This document shows positions 46,801 through 58,308 of a stretch of DNA of 64,000 bases, piece by piece. Every line of letters starts with the position of its first letter. Within the stretch, counting starts at the first letter, position 1. The DNA lies in assembly GCA_013396995.1 (NCBI GenBank), contig VWZP01008554.1, positions 515,304 to 579,303 on the forward strand, in the 5' to 3' direction. The position numbers and the translations under genes were made by a program. This stretch comes from Dicaeum eximium. Lineage: Eukaryota > Chordata > Aves > Passeriformes > Dicaeidae. Under the pieces are notes generated by a model. It did no database searches. It worked only from the letters and a program-made list of their open reading frames with translations, and was not told the DNA's origin.

Positions 46801-49800
46801 CTGGGACGCTTCTTTGTGCCGCAGGGCTACTTTTGGCCGGGTCGGGGGCAGCTTGCGTGTCCGTGCCCCGGCCGGCGGCAGCACCGAGGAAGGAGCCGCA
46901 GGCGCCGCACTTGCCCCCGGCCACGAGGTCGCCACCGCGGGCTTTGGGCTGGCCAGCGCCGTCCCCCGGCTGCCTGCTGCCGGCCGGCTCCGGCGAGGGG
47001 AGCGCCGAGCCCCGGGCCCGCCGGTGCCGCAGCTGCAGCCGCTCCAGGTACCGCACCTCGGCGTCCCGGGCCGACTCGTCCTCGAAGCGGACCCGGGACG
47101 GGGACGGTCCCCGCGGCCGCCGCGGCCGCCCGCAGCTCGAGTCCCCGCTGGACGAGTCGCTGAGGCTCCCGCCGTCCCGCGGGGCGCTCGGCCTCCCGCT
47201 GGGCTCCCTGCCATGGGGACAGACAGACGGACACCCTGCAGGGCTGCTCGGCAACCCTGGGACAGCAGCTCGGGAGGAGAAAACCCAGTGCAAAAGCCGG
47301 GGCAAGGAGGAAAGTCCGCCCGGTGCTCCCTGGCTGTGAACAGCCCTGCTCCCCTCCAGCCCGAAGCTGAGATCCGGAGAGGCTGCGGCACCTCCCTGCG
47401 CCCACGGCTCGACCGCCATCGCCCCTTCCCTGCCCCGAGGTACGTGGTTAATCATTCCAGGAGCACCGCATCGCACATGACCGGGCACAAGCGGCGAGAC
47501 GCCGCTGTGGTCCAGCCTCTAGCAGCGAGTCGCGCCCGGGAAAACATTCCCCATGAGCCGGGAAACGCCATCCTCCCACCACTGACACTTCTGTGCGATC
47601 ACAAAACACAATTAACGAAACGCCTCCCAAACACTGCGCTGCAGAGGTCGGGCACATCCAGGGGATGAGGTTACGAGGATCCCGGCTGCACACGCGTGCC
47701 TGCACACACATTCCCGCTCCAAACACATCGCTGCGCGCTGTGGATGTGCCCAAACCCGGCTGCAGGCCCGGGAACAGCGTGGGGCAGGAAAGGGGCACTG
47801 ACCTGGGCTGCGGGACGGCGGCGGGCAGGAGCAGGATGTCGTGGCTGGCGCGCAGGGGGTTCGTGCGAGCCTTCATGCGGGCTCGCTGCAGCAGCTGCTT
47901 GGCCTGCTCGTGCCGCGGGCTCAGCTCCAGCTCCTGCCCGGCCACAAAGGCCCTGCGGCCCCGCAGCGGCGGGGGGATTAGGAAAAAATAACAGGGATTA
48001 GGCGTGCTTTAACAGTGACGATGAGGCTGCTCTGCCCAGGGAAAACGGGGCTCGGCCCTTATTCGTGGGCGGGATGCGGCGGGCACCCCTCAGCCCCCAG
48101 CAGCAGGTGAGACTTTGGGGCAGGCTCAGCACCCGCACAGGCTCAGCCGAGCCAGTGCTTTGTGCCACGGGCATGCCGGAGGTGGACAGGGAAACGGGGT
48201 AGGCACTACTGCCCATCCCCAGCAGGGTAAATCCCGCGGCGGGGGGGAGGCAGGTGAGGTTTGGGGTGACCCCCTGACTGATGGTCGTGCTGCCTTCCTT
48301 TCCTTGCAGGGGCCTTTCCCCGCAGCCCCAGCCCCCTCTGAGTGCAGGGTGAGGGACCTGTCCGCTCTCCCTGCTGCAGCACTGCCTTCCTGGTTGGCCA
48401 TGGCCCTAATCCTCCTGATTAAAATAATCAGCTCAGGCAGTCTCCTCGGCAAGCCTGGCCTTAACCTCTTCGGTGCAGCACGGTGGGCACACGCTGCCCC
48501 CCCAGCAGCACCAGGGAGGGGAGCCCAGGCCTCCCCAGGCTTTGGCTGCCCTGCTCACAGGAGGTGCTGCACCCCCGGCTCTGCCTTGCACCCCCATCCC
48601 TGATCCAGCTGCCAGAGCAGAGCAGAGCCAGAGACCATCACACTGGGGGTGATCTTGCCCCACTCACTGTTCTACCAGCCCCAGCCTCTCACCTGCCTAT
48701 GCCACCTCCTTATTTTTAGTCCGTACCTCTAAGGTTTTTCATTAGTCCAACAAGATTACACACTCCTGCCGCCTCGATCCTCTTAAGCACCTGGAGAAAA
48801 TTTCTCTCCTGTCCTCTTCCCCCGTTCCTTTCCTGCCCTGGCATCCTGGCAGGGACGTCCTGTGCTCAGACACCAAGGGGACACCCGGCTCCTGTCCCTT
48901 GTCACACCGGTGCATCACTCCCTCACCAGCTGCCCCACAGCCCTTCCCTGGAGCTGCTTCACAGGTTGCATTTAAAATCCAAGCCTGGGGAGTGGGAAAG
49001 AGGGAGATGTCCATTTCTGCCACACTGGGACTGACCTACCTGCAGCCCTCAGCATCCTGCAGCGAAACCCCCGAGTCCCAGTCCCCATCGCTCGCTGGCA
49101 TCTCTGAAATGCAGAACAGGGCAAGGCATTAGCCTGGTTGGATGGCAGCCCCCATCCTCTTGCTAGCACCTCCCATGTATCCCATCCCAACACCCTCCAC
49201 AGGGCTCTCACAGATATCTGGCTCCGGGAGATCCCACAGGAGTGAAACGTGCAGCAGCAGCGCCTGGCTGTAGGTGTGGGACTGCGGGAACAGGGGCACG
49301 GGGTCATTGGGGCAGATGCTGTCAAAGGAGAAATTTATTCTCTTTTCTGGTGGCAGCTTGCGAAGGGACAGTGATGCCCACAGACCTGGTGTGCCCCTGA
49401 AATTTTCTTGCTCTTGCTTTTAGCAGTGAAATTCCTCACCAGGACACCAGAAGAGACTGACAGGTATCACCCAGAGCATCTCCTACATCCCGGTGAAAGG
49501 GATGGGGCAGCCCTGGGGTGTGAGGCAGCAGGGAGCTGCACCCGCAGCGTGGGAGGCTGGAGGTTGGCCCTGAGGATTCCCGTCATCCCAAAGGTTTTCC
49601 CTCCCGCTTCCCCCAGCTGTCCTGAAAGAGCCGAAACACGCACCGGGTGCGGCAAGGCCCAGCACCTCCTGCAGCAGCCGCCGGTTCCTCTCCACCCGCT
49701 CAGCCAGCGAGAGCCTCTCCCAGCTCTCCGGGGACACAGAGGGACGGCCCCGCTCCCGCAGCGGGGTTCGGGCCTCTTCATCCAGGGAGGGTCTCCCACG

Positions 49801-50256
49801 GAGGGAGGCGGAGTGCCAGGACCTGCCGCCCTTGTCCGGGGGGAGCTCGGGGCCTCCCGGCACAGCTCCCCTGGGTGCCGGGACCCTCCAGAGCCCCGGG
49901 GTGCCGGCGGGGGGTGCCGGGGCGCTGCCGGGCGCGGGTTCCGCTCCGTCCAGCAGCCCGTCCGTCAGGTAGGTGCGGAGCTGAGCCCGCGGCTCCACCG
50001 CCGCCACCTCGGGCCCCGCCTTCCCCCGCCGGGGCCGCGGCTTCTTGGGCGAGGGGCGCTCGGGGGCAGCTGCGGGGGTCCCGGGCCGCCCGCCCCGCTT
50101 CTCCTTCAGCGCCTTCACCTTGCCCTCGAGCACGGCGTGGGGGCCGCGGGCGGGCTCGGGGCGCTCCAGCGGGGCAGGGCTGCGGCCCCCGCTCGGCGTG
50201 TGCGGCTTCGGGGGCCGCGGCAGGCGCCGCGCCTCGGCGGGAGGGCTCCCCTCCAT
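43608..50256 (-). CDS. KIAA1614: KIAA1614 orthologue, PDZ-containing protein, nine coding exons
   Basis: An uncharacterised vertebrate protein with no established function. Exons, in transcript order: 50256-49644, 49385-49212, 49103-49040, 47952-47803, 47207-45789, 45127-44923, 44539-44427, 44283-44099, 43801-43608. Every phase joins, giving about 1038 residues (human about 1190). The N-terminus is basic and low-complexity. The centre holds a conserved block, SPLWILPSRQRIHTEKIKET and on to YIGDVTYID. The last about 125 residues form a PDZ domain with the carboxylate loop GAFGFSV and the strand GVGDEILQVNG. The second of two adjacent ATGs is chosen for its Kozak context (A at -3, G at +4). One problem: joining exons 2 and 3 at canonical sites makes a TAG codon. 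Confidence in identity is high, in the 5' half structure moderate. Confidence 0.88.
44099..44283 (-). CDS. KIAA1614: KIAA1614 coding exon 8 (PDZ, first half)
   Basis: Encodes KGGSGPQRSLSVEDIG, then LRAVGRVVEVFPDGTSQLEL, the GAFGFSV loop and SGHGRPDT. Donor GTACTG, acceptor CCACAG. Confidence 0.94.
44427..44539 (-). CDS. KIAA1614: KIAA1614 coding exon 7
   Basis: Encodes VSPFCQPQKAASIQSLHPQL and on to RRASAYLLPQATAD. Donor GTAGGA, acceptor CCCCAG. Starts on a codon border. Confidence 0.93.
44923..45127 (-). CDS. KIAA1614: KIAA1614 coding exon 6
   Basis: Encodes EPGRPVSRKGSSASASGLKK, a stretch reading LCSLSQSTKQRLGRFRCYSM, and ends SPSLQSLQL before GTGAGC. It is rich in Ser and basic residues, with no named domain. 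Confidence 0.93.
45789..47207 (-). CDS. KIAA1614: KIAA1614 coding exon 5, large central exon
   Basis: About 473 codons, from EPSGRPSAPRDGG to GVNPAWSVAH. It contains an RVRFEDESARDAEVRYLERL segment, the conserved SPLWILPSRQRIHTEKIKET block and low-complexity Pro/Ser/Arg-rich text, and ends with the conserved-looking SPMKQVCDCLTVVPGT. A donor-like AGAG|GTAAGAGA lies inside at about 45981 but using it breaks the frame. GC content is very high, which opens a 500-codon antisense frame that I reject. Confidence 0.93.
47803..47952 (-). CDS. KIAA1614: KIAA1614 coding exon 4
   Basis: Encodes AFVAGQELELSPRHEQAKQL and LQRARMKARTNPLRASHDIL, a predicted helix, and ends AAVPQP plus two bases. Donor GTCAGT, acceptor CCGCAG. 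Confidence 0.9.
49040..49103 (-). CDS. KIAA1614: KIAA1614 coding exon 3
   Basis: Encodes MPASDGDWDSGVSLQDAEGC, an acidic stretch, in the only frame that joins exon 4. The acceptor reads TTTCAG|AG, with a second possible AG two bases later (exon from 49101). Donor GTAGGT. Confidence 0.82.
49212..49385 (-). CDS. KIAA1614: KIAA1614 coding exon 2
   Basis: Encodes LWASLSLRKLPPEKRINFSF and DSICPNDPVPLFPQSHTYSQ, then ALLLHVSLLWDLPEPDI. The acceptor CACCAG at 49386-49388 joins exon 1 in phase; the AG ten bases upstream does not. The only good donor, T|GTGAGAG, leaves a T that meets AG of exon 3. Confidence 0.78.
49644..50256 (-). CDS. KIAA1614: KIAA1614 coding exon 1
   Basis: Starts MEGSPPAEARRLPRPPKPHT and holds a basic region with GPHAVLEGKVKALKEKRGG. 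It ends SLAERVERNRRLLQEVLGLA plus APG before GTGCGT. An ATG one codon upstream (50259) is the alternative start. The exon begins at 50261 after a CTGCAG acceptor. Confidence 0.85.
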
Positions 50257-50941
50257 CATTCCTGCAGGGATAGAAGCCAGGGCATGACCCCTGCACTGCC
50301 CTCGCCCTCCCCAGAACCCACCAAAGGGCATCGCCCCACCTGCCCTGGGGGGTAAATGCACGCAATGCCACCGGCGTGTGCCTGGGGAGGAAAGGGACAG
50401 GGAGGTGACACAGCGCGAGGCCACCCATCCACCCAGAGCACCGACACTCTGCCAGCATCACTGGGGAGCAGGAGGAGCGGGGCAGCAATGCGGGATCGGT
50501 GGTTCCCCAGAAGGGGCGGCCAGGGGCCGGGCAGGAGAGCGAGGGCCCGCCCAGCGAGAAGACCCGGAGGGGGCTGACACTTCCTGAGCTAAGCCAGGGC
50601 CCCAAACCTCCGCAGAACAGAATCCCCTCCCGGCCACAGCTCGGCGGAGGTGCCACCGGACCGACACCAGCCCCTGCTCCGCCCCGGCCCCCGGGGCCAC
50701 ACGTGGCACTCGTCCTGCGCCCGCCTCGCGGTCCCGGTGGCACCGAGGTGCCGCTGCCCTCCTGCGCCCCGCCGGGAGCATCCTGTCCCCGCTGGTACGC
50801 CTGCAGGAGCCTCCCCGTGGCCGGGGCTGCCGGAGCATCCCCTGACACCCCCCGGGCCCCATCGCGCAGCTCCCCGCAGCCCCTCACTGCCCCAGGCTGA
50901 GCGGGACGGGGCCACGGGCGGGATGCGAGGGCTGTCCTTAC

Positions 50942-51830
50942 CCCCGGAGCAGCCTCGGGAGAGGGCTGGGAAGAAGGAGAAGAAAGCGGAAGAAGGGAAG
51001 GAAGCAGGGGAGGGGAAAAAAAGAAATTAAAAAAAAAAAACGGCCAAACCAGCAAATCCCAGCCCCTCCAGCCGAGCCCGAGCTCAGCCGCTTGGCTGGG
51101 CTGTGGGGCCGTGGCTGGCCCTGCCTCCCGCCCCGGCCTCCTCCTCCTCCTCTCCTCCTCCTCTTCTCCGCTCACCCGGCCAGAGCCGGCCCCGGACCGC
51201 CCGGTCCCCGCAGGGCCACGCCAGCTCGGCCACTGCCACTCTGGGGACAGGGGGTGACCCCGCGCTGCCACCAGGGAGCTCCACAGGAGGGGAGCCCAGC
51301 AGCTCGGGCCGGAGGGATCCCGCCTGCCGTGGCGTCTCTCAGCAATGTCCTTTGTCCGGGCTGCCGAGCGGAGCCGGGCCCCCTGCCCGGGTGCCGCTCC
51401 CGCGGGATGGGGCCGGTGCTCCCGGGGCATTTCTCCAGCAGCAAAGCCCGGCGGCTCTCGGCACCTTACTGTGAGCATCACACGCTTGCAGCTGTGCTAA
51501 ATTCCCCTGCTTTCCGGAGGGCAAATCCTGCTTGGACCCACGGCGAGCCAGGGCCGTGGCATTTCCAGGCGGGAGGGCGGTGGGAGCCGAGCTGGGTGCA
51601 TCCCACACACCCCTACCCCTAAAGCCGGCATGCCACGCGTGCCTGCTCACCTCACACCAGAACCCCCCTCCTGCCCCCCCGAGGCTCCACCACGCGGGAC
51701 GAGGGTCCCGGGTGGGCAGCGCTTACCTGGAGGTGCCCGGGCTGCCGTCCCCGGGGGGCTCTGAGGGGGCCCAGGGCGTCCCGGCCCCGCTCCGGCTGCC
51801 GCTTTAAGCTGTGCCTTTTGATATTCGTGA
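50942..51830 (-). promoter_or_regulatory. KIAA1614: KIAA1614 CpG-island promoter and 5' non-coding exons
   Basis: On the minus strand, two good donors lie upstream of the first coding exon: GGGG|GTAAGG with exon end at 50942, and CCAG|GTAAGC with exon end at 51727. Both could be alternative 5' exons spliced to 50261. The block is GC- and CpG-rich with no clear TATA box. Start sites are not identifiable from sequence alone. Confidence 0.5.
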
Positions 51831-51839
51831 TTGGTTTCA

Positions 51840-52930
51840 TAATCCCGATCAAAAGGAAATCACCAGGATTATGAAATTGTTTTAATCCTCCTGGCTCTGG
51901 CCGCACCGGCCCCTGCCAGCACGAGCAGCAAGAAATCACTTCTATCTTCTTAAAATGTCGCCGGCCACCCCGGTGGCCCTGGGGCCCTCATCACAGCCAA
52001 ACCTGAGCCCAAGGGCTTCCTTCCCCACTTGGCTGCTTCCAGGCAGGAAGGGCCAGCTGAGAGCTCTGTGTGGAAGAGCCCAGGGCAGAGGAACCATCCT
52101 CGCCCTGTCCCCCAGCACTGGGGCCCAACCTCCCGTGTGACACCAGGACCCATCCTTACCTGCACACCGTTCCAGAAGGGGATCCTGGCTCCTTGGCCTG
52201 GGCTTGGAGGTGACACACGCCTGGGAGACGTCCCCATCGAGCTGGGGTGAGGTGCCAAAGCAAGGGCAGCAGGAGGGCTCCTGCCACCAGCCAGGGAATG
52301 GCAGCAGGGAGCCGTGGCCGGGATTAAACCTCTGCTGTGAGCAGCAACAGGCTTAGAGTGATTTCAAGGCACTGGGCTCTCTTCTGGAGGGAGACTGATT
52401 GCAAGAGGCAATGAAGAGATTTAAAGAGCAAAATAAAAGCACAGACCCGAACAACCCAGGGCTGGGCTGCTCAGCCTCTGCTCACCCACTGTGCTGGCAG
52501 AACACCACCTTGGACTGGAGATTGGCCGGAGAGAGGCAACTAAAGGCTCCCAAAAGGACCACGAGCCTTTGGCCAGCACAGCACAGTCTGGGCAGGAGGT
52601 TTCCTCCAGCAGCAGCCCCTGGCATGTTGGGTGTGAGCTGGGCTGGTGCTGGAGGAAAACTGGGCTGCTTCCTGTGAGCCCCTCCTGCCCCCTTCCAACC
52701 CCTTGTCAGACATCTCCCTCCTCCAAGCACCTCCACCTCCTCCCAGGACATGGATGTCCTCCACCTCCAGCCACCAGCGACATCCCACAGCTCCCAAGAG
52801 AGCAAGAGCAGCAGGAGCCAGTGCTCCACGGGTGGATGCAGCACAGGGGTGGGACTTGGGAAGACACACACGCAGACCAGGGACAAAAGAGCCATCAGAT
52901 CATTGGAAAACAAAGAGCTTGTAATAATGA
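51840..52930. other. intergenic spacer between KIAA1614 and XPR1
   Basis: No recognised gene or repeat. An AATAAA on the plus strand near 52431 has no gene in front of it. Confidence 0.5.
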
Positions 52931-53510
52931 AAAAAGGACAGATTTCGTAACCAATCACTTTTTCCTTTGAAAAAACACAATCACAGTAACTTTGCTGTAT
53001 ACAACCACCTAGAAACTATGAAACAGTATCACATTGTGCAGTATTTTTTTTTTAACCTACTTATCAAGAAGGGAATTCCACACTTCAAAAATGATATCCA
53101 TTTGGGGAGGAAGGAGGAGACAGCTAATAGCGCAGTCACAGATACATCATGAGTCCAAGCAAGCGGCAATTCTTTGTCCTCACCTTTTCCACTGAGCCAA
53201 AACAGAAGAGTGGAGAAGGGGATAGCAAAAGAGAAAGGAGGGGAGGAAGAAAGAAAGCACCCACAGAGGACTAATCACACTCCATAATTACTTTTGACAT
53301 CTACAGGGCTTCATAGAAAGATCATTTAGACCAACACAGCGGGGAGGGGGAGAGGAAGGCGGCAGCAGGACCCGGGGGAACTTTGGCATTTCCACTCCGG
53401 GCCCCTTCCGAGCGCCGATCCTTCGCCACGAGGACCTGCGGGGTGGAGAGGTCATCGCCAGTTCTACCAGGATGCCCAACTTCTCCTCTGGAGTGAAGAG
53501 TTTGCAATTT
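52930..53510 (-). other. 3'UTR-like segment, possibly the distal XPR1 3' end or an unknown terminal exon
   Basis: The low half (52930-53280) is AT-rich and resembles a 3'UTR read on the minus strand. The high half begins after a splice-acceptor-like CACTCCAG (near 53491) and stays open for about 65 codons. No protein family is recognised. It lies 5 kb past the XPR1 stop, a distance compatible with the long XPR1 3'UTR known in mammals. Confidence 0.35.
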
Positions 53511-53519
53511 GGTTTACAG

Positions 53520-56500
53520 AGCTCGAGGGACCGTCAGGGCACCTTGCCGGGCAGGGGCAGGGGTGGTGCCTCTCGCCCATTTAAAAACGGCTGTGCCGGG
53601 GCCAGGACAGCCTCTGGCTCCCACAGGGAACAGGGCTGGGGTGTCAGCATCGGGTACTGCCCGCGTTGTGTCCCTCCCCTCTCCTTTTCCAGGGTGTTGC
53701 AGCAAGGATCGGAGCCCCCAGGGATGGTGACACACCAGTTTAGCCCACGGTGGCAGCAGGGGACGCTGGCCTCAAGGTGCAGAGTTTGGGATTGGGGTCA
53801 TGTAAAGGAGGCGAGGTTTGATGAGGTGACAGCCACTGAGCCCAGCTGTGACTGCTGCAGAGGTACCGTAGGGATTTCCCACTCTTCCCCCAGGAGCCCC
53901 AGCCCCTCTTTTCCAACGAGACAAAACAATCCGATTGCCTTCTGTAATAAAAATGTAAATTAAAAAAAAAAAAAAGCTTAAGGCAGAAGATCACCTTCCC
54001 CCTGCGAGTGCAAAGCAGAAGGGCGGAGGAGAGGACGGAGGACATGGAGCTGGGATGCAGCATGTGAGCAAAGTGGCTTTTGTGTGCCCAGCTTGCCAAC
54101 CCATGTGCCTGCCCCAGGACACTCCCCAGGACATGGCCTGATGTGGGGACACAGCCCCCAAAGCCCAGTGAGCAGAGCATGGCAGCATCCCTGCAGGACA
54201 AGGCCAAATCCACTCAGCCATTCCATACACAGCAAAGGCTTCACACTGTCTCCACTGCTCGTTGGAAGTAAAATCCCCAGGGATTGTTATCTCCTGAACC
54301 AGGAATGTTCTTTCCCTCCCTGTCTGCCACACTGGTGTTGTAGCTGAGCACCAGTACAGTGGCAGAAGGAGCAGCACAAGCGTTTTTAGGGAAGTAGGAG
54401 CAGCAGGATCCAAGTCTGCTGAGATTTCCACCAGAGATCTCTCCCATTCCAAGATGTTCATGCTGAAGGCTGCTGCCAGTTGAGCCCTTTCATTGGAATC
54501 AGACAAACAGCAAAGACACTGAGAGAATGAGGAGGGCCAGGAGCAGGGCTGGGAAAGGTGTAGGATGAACACCAGCTGACTTTGGGAATGCACCTGGATG
54601 AGAGAGGTAGGAGCTTACTAGATACATACAGGCTGCAGCCAGGAGTGCTGCAAATGCATTGCTTTTAAAATGTGGTGGGACAGCATTGGTTCTCATTGGA
54701 GAGCCCCCACTCCTGCTTGCTGAGTCCAAAGATCCCAATCCTGCCCTGCTGTCCTGTCAGGAACACACCCATGGCACATGGCATTGCCTGCCCAAGCACA
54801 GGGACCTGGTGTTTCTGGTGACACCATCCCAAAGCCACACGGGGAACCCAAGCCAGCAAATAAACTCTGGATGCTGCAACAACTCACCCCCTGCAACCCC
54901 AAAATGCCCACAGGAGCAGCAGGATGGAATCAGCATGGAGAAGCAAGTTCAAAGGGAGTCTCCAAAAGTCACAAATGTCACAGCGTGGCATCTCCTCTCC
55001 TTAGACTGCACCACCCTGATGGGTTTCACCAGACCAAGCAGCTCCACACATCCTCAGAGCTGTACAATTGAACCTCCACTGAATCATGAGGCACAGCCCA
55101 ACACCTGAAAGCCACAGCTTAAAGACCTTCCTCAGCTTCCACTTCCCATCCAGCTTCATCCCAACAACTAAAGCAGTGGACAAAGCCCTCACCCTCAGCT
55201 CCTTCTCACGCTGCTCTGTCCTGGGCTGCCACCCTGCTGCTCTCCCTACAGGAGTGTTTGCAAGCACCCACGAGCAAAGTCCAGCTCAGGAAATGAAGCC
55301 AGCCTGGGAATGTCCCCACTCCCCTCGCTCCTGCTGCTCCCAAGGAGCGACAGGGCTATTTTCTCTCACCATCTGTTCTGCTTCATTAGGTCTCCCTTTA
55401 TTGGCCAGATGTTCTCGCAGACGTGGAGCCATCCTGGCTTTAGCGCTCGCTCTCAGGAGGAATCTGCACGCCTGATTTCTCAGAAATCTCTGGGAGGGAG
55501 GGAACAGGCAGATGCAGGGGTGGGAGCTAGGAGCCTTTAAAAGCCACACTTCTGGGAATTCAGGCTGCTTTCCCCCGAGACAGCATCTCCACTGCCAAAA
55601 GGGACGATGCTTTATTTTAGGAGATAATGTTTGCTCGTCATAGCATGCCACCTCCCCCTTTTTTTTTTCCTTACTTCTCTTGCCAGCAAAGACAGAAAGA
55701 GGGAAGAGAAAGAGCAGAGCAAGGAGCAGAGCAGATGGACACACTGAATTCTTGCTTCCCATAAGGATTTGGGTAAACTACAGAATAAGAATTGAATCAC
55801 TTGCAACCCGACCCACCCTATTCACATTGGGAAGCAGAGGGTCGGACAGGATGGACAGATGGACACAGGCTAGCTGTGCCCTGCCCTCCCCAGCCCAGCT
55901 GAGGAAGGCAGAGTACTCCCAGGGGACTGGCATCACTTCCAAATCACAGAACCATGGAATGGTTTGGGGTTGGAAGTGACCTTAAGGACCATATAGTTCC
56001 AACCCCTTGCCAAGGGCAGGGACACTCTCCCTACTAGACCAAATTGCTCACAATGTCTCTCTGTACTTTTAATTTCCCTCTGAAAGGAAGATAATTATCA
56101 GCAAAGCTCAAGATTCCTTGCATAAAAAACCCACTTGCTTAAGTAACACCCAGTGGTGTTATTTAATTTGAATGAATCCAAATAATTTTGGATTGCCTCG
56201 CTCCCAGTGCAGCTGCCCTCCCATAATCTCCCCAGGCAGGGATGGCTCCGTTCCCCACTGCTGGAAACACCTACACATGGTTTGGATATGGCATCAATGC
56301 AAATTAGGAACCTGAAATATTTTAAGGGGCTTTACATCCCAGACTCCACTTCCATGTGAACAGGAATGCTCTGTTTTAGGTATGAACTGACCTAAGGGAG
56401 GTAAAGGCAGGAATCCAGGGGAGAAGGACAGCACAGCCCTGGCTCTGCTCCCACCAGAGCAGCCCCACACGGCGGGGGATGAGAGGAGCAGCACCACAAA

Positions 56501-57950
56501 AGGGTTTTAATCTATTTCCAAAGAAATGAAGAGAACCAAGTTTCCTTCTTCAGTTCCTCTGGGCAAGAGGCACAGCAGGCAAACTGAGGAAATGCAACAT
56601 ACTGGCCATGGGAGACACTGTGCTGATTTAGGGAAACAACCACCAAACAGCAGCTGAGCAGAGATTCCTGCAATTCCATCGCCCAAATTGTCACCGGCCA
56701 GGTGAGGATCCTCCTTCAGGAGTTTCACCCTTCCCTTGCAGACCCAGAGAGAACAAGGTGTGCCAAGGGAAGGATGACAGGACTCTGAGGCCTCCGTGGC
56801 TCCCTCCCAGGAGGAGGGGACACCAACGAGACCATCGAATTCACATCTCTCTTCCAACATAATTTGCTCAGCTGTCCATTACCCAAGTCTGCTCAAGTGT
56901 CCCACTTCCCAAACTGGGAGAATGAGATGAGTCAAGGGGCAGATCACCAGGACAGTGCCCAACAGAGGCTTTTTGCTAAACCAGAAGCCACAGAAGAGCT
57001 GTTTTCCATCTGACCTTCCCATCAGGTGGGCACACCACAGTTCTTTCCATGCTCCCTAAAACATACCACCACTCCTAAGCCCCAGCCTGATGAACCCCCT
57101 CTGTCCCATGAGAGCTGGCACCTCCTCACCTTGTCCCACTTTGCTGGGCTGCTGGAGAACACCTGAAAAGCTCCCTGCTCGGACTGAGATGCCCTCATGA
57201 CACACCTAAGGCTTGGAAAAATACTTTTTGATCTGGAGAATCAAGTTCCAAAGCCTTTGTTCGCCCAGTGTTTTGTGCTGTTGGTGGGAACCAACTCTCC
57301 TTTCCTTAGGATCATCTGCACTACTTTCACACATGGAGAAGTTGGCTTTGAACCAGCACGAGAGACATGCCCAGAAGCAGTAGCAGCAACTAAAAAAAAA
57401 TACCAGAAAGAGAAACTTTGGTTTAAAATAAAATTGAAAAGAAATAAAAGAGAGAGAAGGTACACACAGGTGCAAGTTGTCTCATGAAAGGGGTATTTGC
57501 AGGGGCATCACCCCACAACCCTGGAGATCTACATTCCCCACTTTGTTTTACCATTACAACCTTCATTGCACAGGACTCAAAATCACTCTTATATGGTTGT
57601 TAAGTTTCATAAATAATGTGAAAACTATACGCAACAGATACATCATATTTCCAAAAAATTATAAGAAAAGTTACATCAAATTAAAAAGTAGCTTCATGAA
57701 TGAAGATACTGCTCTAAGTGCACTTTCCCTGCAAGTGCAGCCAGTGCCTCAGCGCTGGATATGAAGGAAAAAACAAACAACTGAAAAAGAAAACCAGCCA
57801 AAAAAAAAAAAATCAGGTTTAAAAAGTCCGGTTTCAACCAGTCAAAACCGGGCCAAGCAGAAACCGAGTGTGCTCTCGGCACTGTCCCATGAGGGAGTCC
57901 CTATGATGCTTCGTTATCCAGATAAGGTTTGTATGTCCTTGGTGAGACTG
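53520..57950 (-). other. possible distal XPR1 3'UTR or intergenic DNA
   Basis: No coding exon recognised on either strand. Contains one CR1 fragment (55943-56048) and an A-run (53961-53973). Whether it is transcribed with XPR1 cannot be told from sequence. Confidence 0.4.
55943..56048 (-). mobile_element. CR1 LINE 3'-end fragment, reverse orientation
   Basis: 'Atcacagaaccatggaatgg' followed by 'ggttggaagtgaccttaagg' and 'ctagaccaaattgctca' is the antisense of a CR1 3' end. Confidence 0.88.
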
Positions 57951-57959
57951 TAAACAATC

Positions 57960-58247
57960 CTTTCCTGAACTGTCCTCTTTATTGGCAAAACAAAGTAAAA
58001 TATTTTATTTTTTTTAGTTTTTTTTGTTTGTTTGTTTAAAATAGAACATTAAAATTAACCCAGAAGAAAAGAAACGAAACACAGTGAGCTTGTTGGAGTC
58101 CATAGGATCTGGTCTGGAAGAGCTCGGAAAACGTGTTCAGTGTTTTCTCCTGTTTTCAGCTGGATCTGTACCAGAGCTCGGGTTACTTGGGGAAGAGGGA
58201 AACAGAACGAGAAAACAAAGGATGTGGAATAAGAGAACGTGGCCATC
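57960..58247 (-). other. XPR1: XPR1 proximal 3' untranslated region
   Basis: AT-rich sequence directly after the stop, with minus-strand AATAAA at 57978-57983 and another near 58004-58009. A short 3'UTR ending near 57960 is therefore possible; longer forms are likely in addition. Confidence 0.55.
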
Positions 58248-58308
58248 TCATGTGTTCACTTCGTTCGCTAGGTCCTCTATCAATACCTTCGTGTCAGAAG
58301 CCTTGGAC
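58248..58308 (-). CDS. XPR1: XPR1 last coding exon
   Basis: Encodes SKASDTKVLIEDLANEVNT after one base completing a Gln codon; TGA at 58250-58248. The acceptor follows a long T-run. Confidence 0.93.

Noticed and set aside
46166..47668. 500-codon plus-strand frame
   Set aside because: It is antisense to the conserved large exon of KIAA1614; its openness follows from high GC at codon positions.
49386..49396. Upstream AG acceptor for KIAA1614 exon 2
   Set aside because: It joins exon 1 out of phase; the AG at 49386-49387 joins in phase with the better donor.
49778..51481. 567-codon minus-strand frame
   Set aside because: It overlaps KIAA1614 exon 1 in another frame and runs through its promoter; the conserved frame is the other one.
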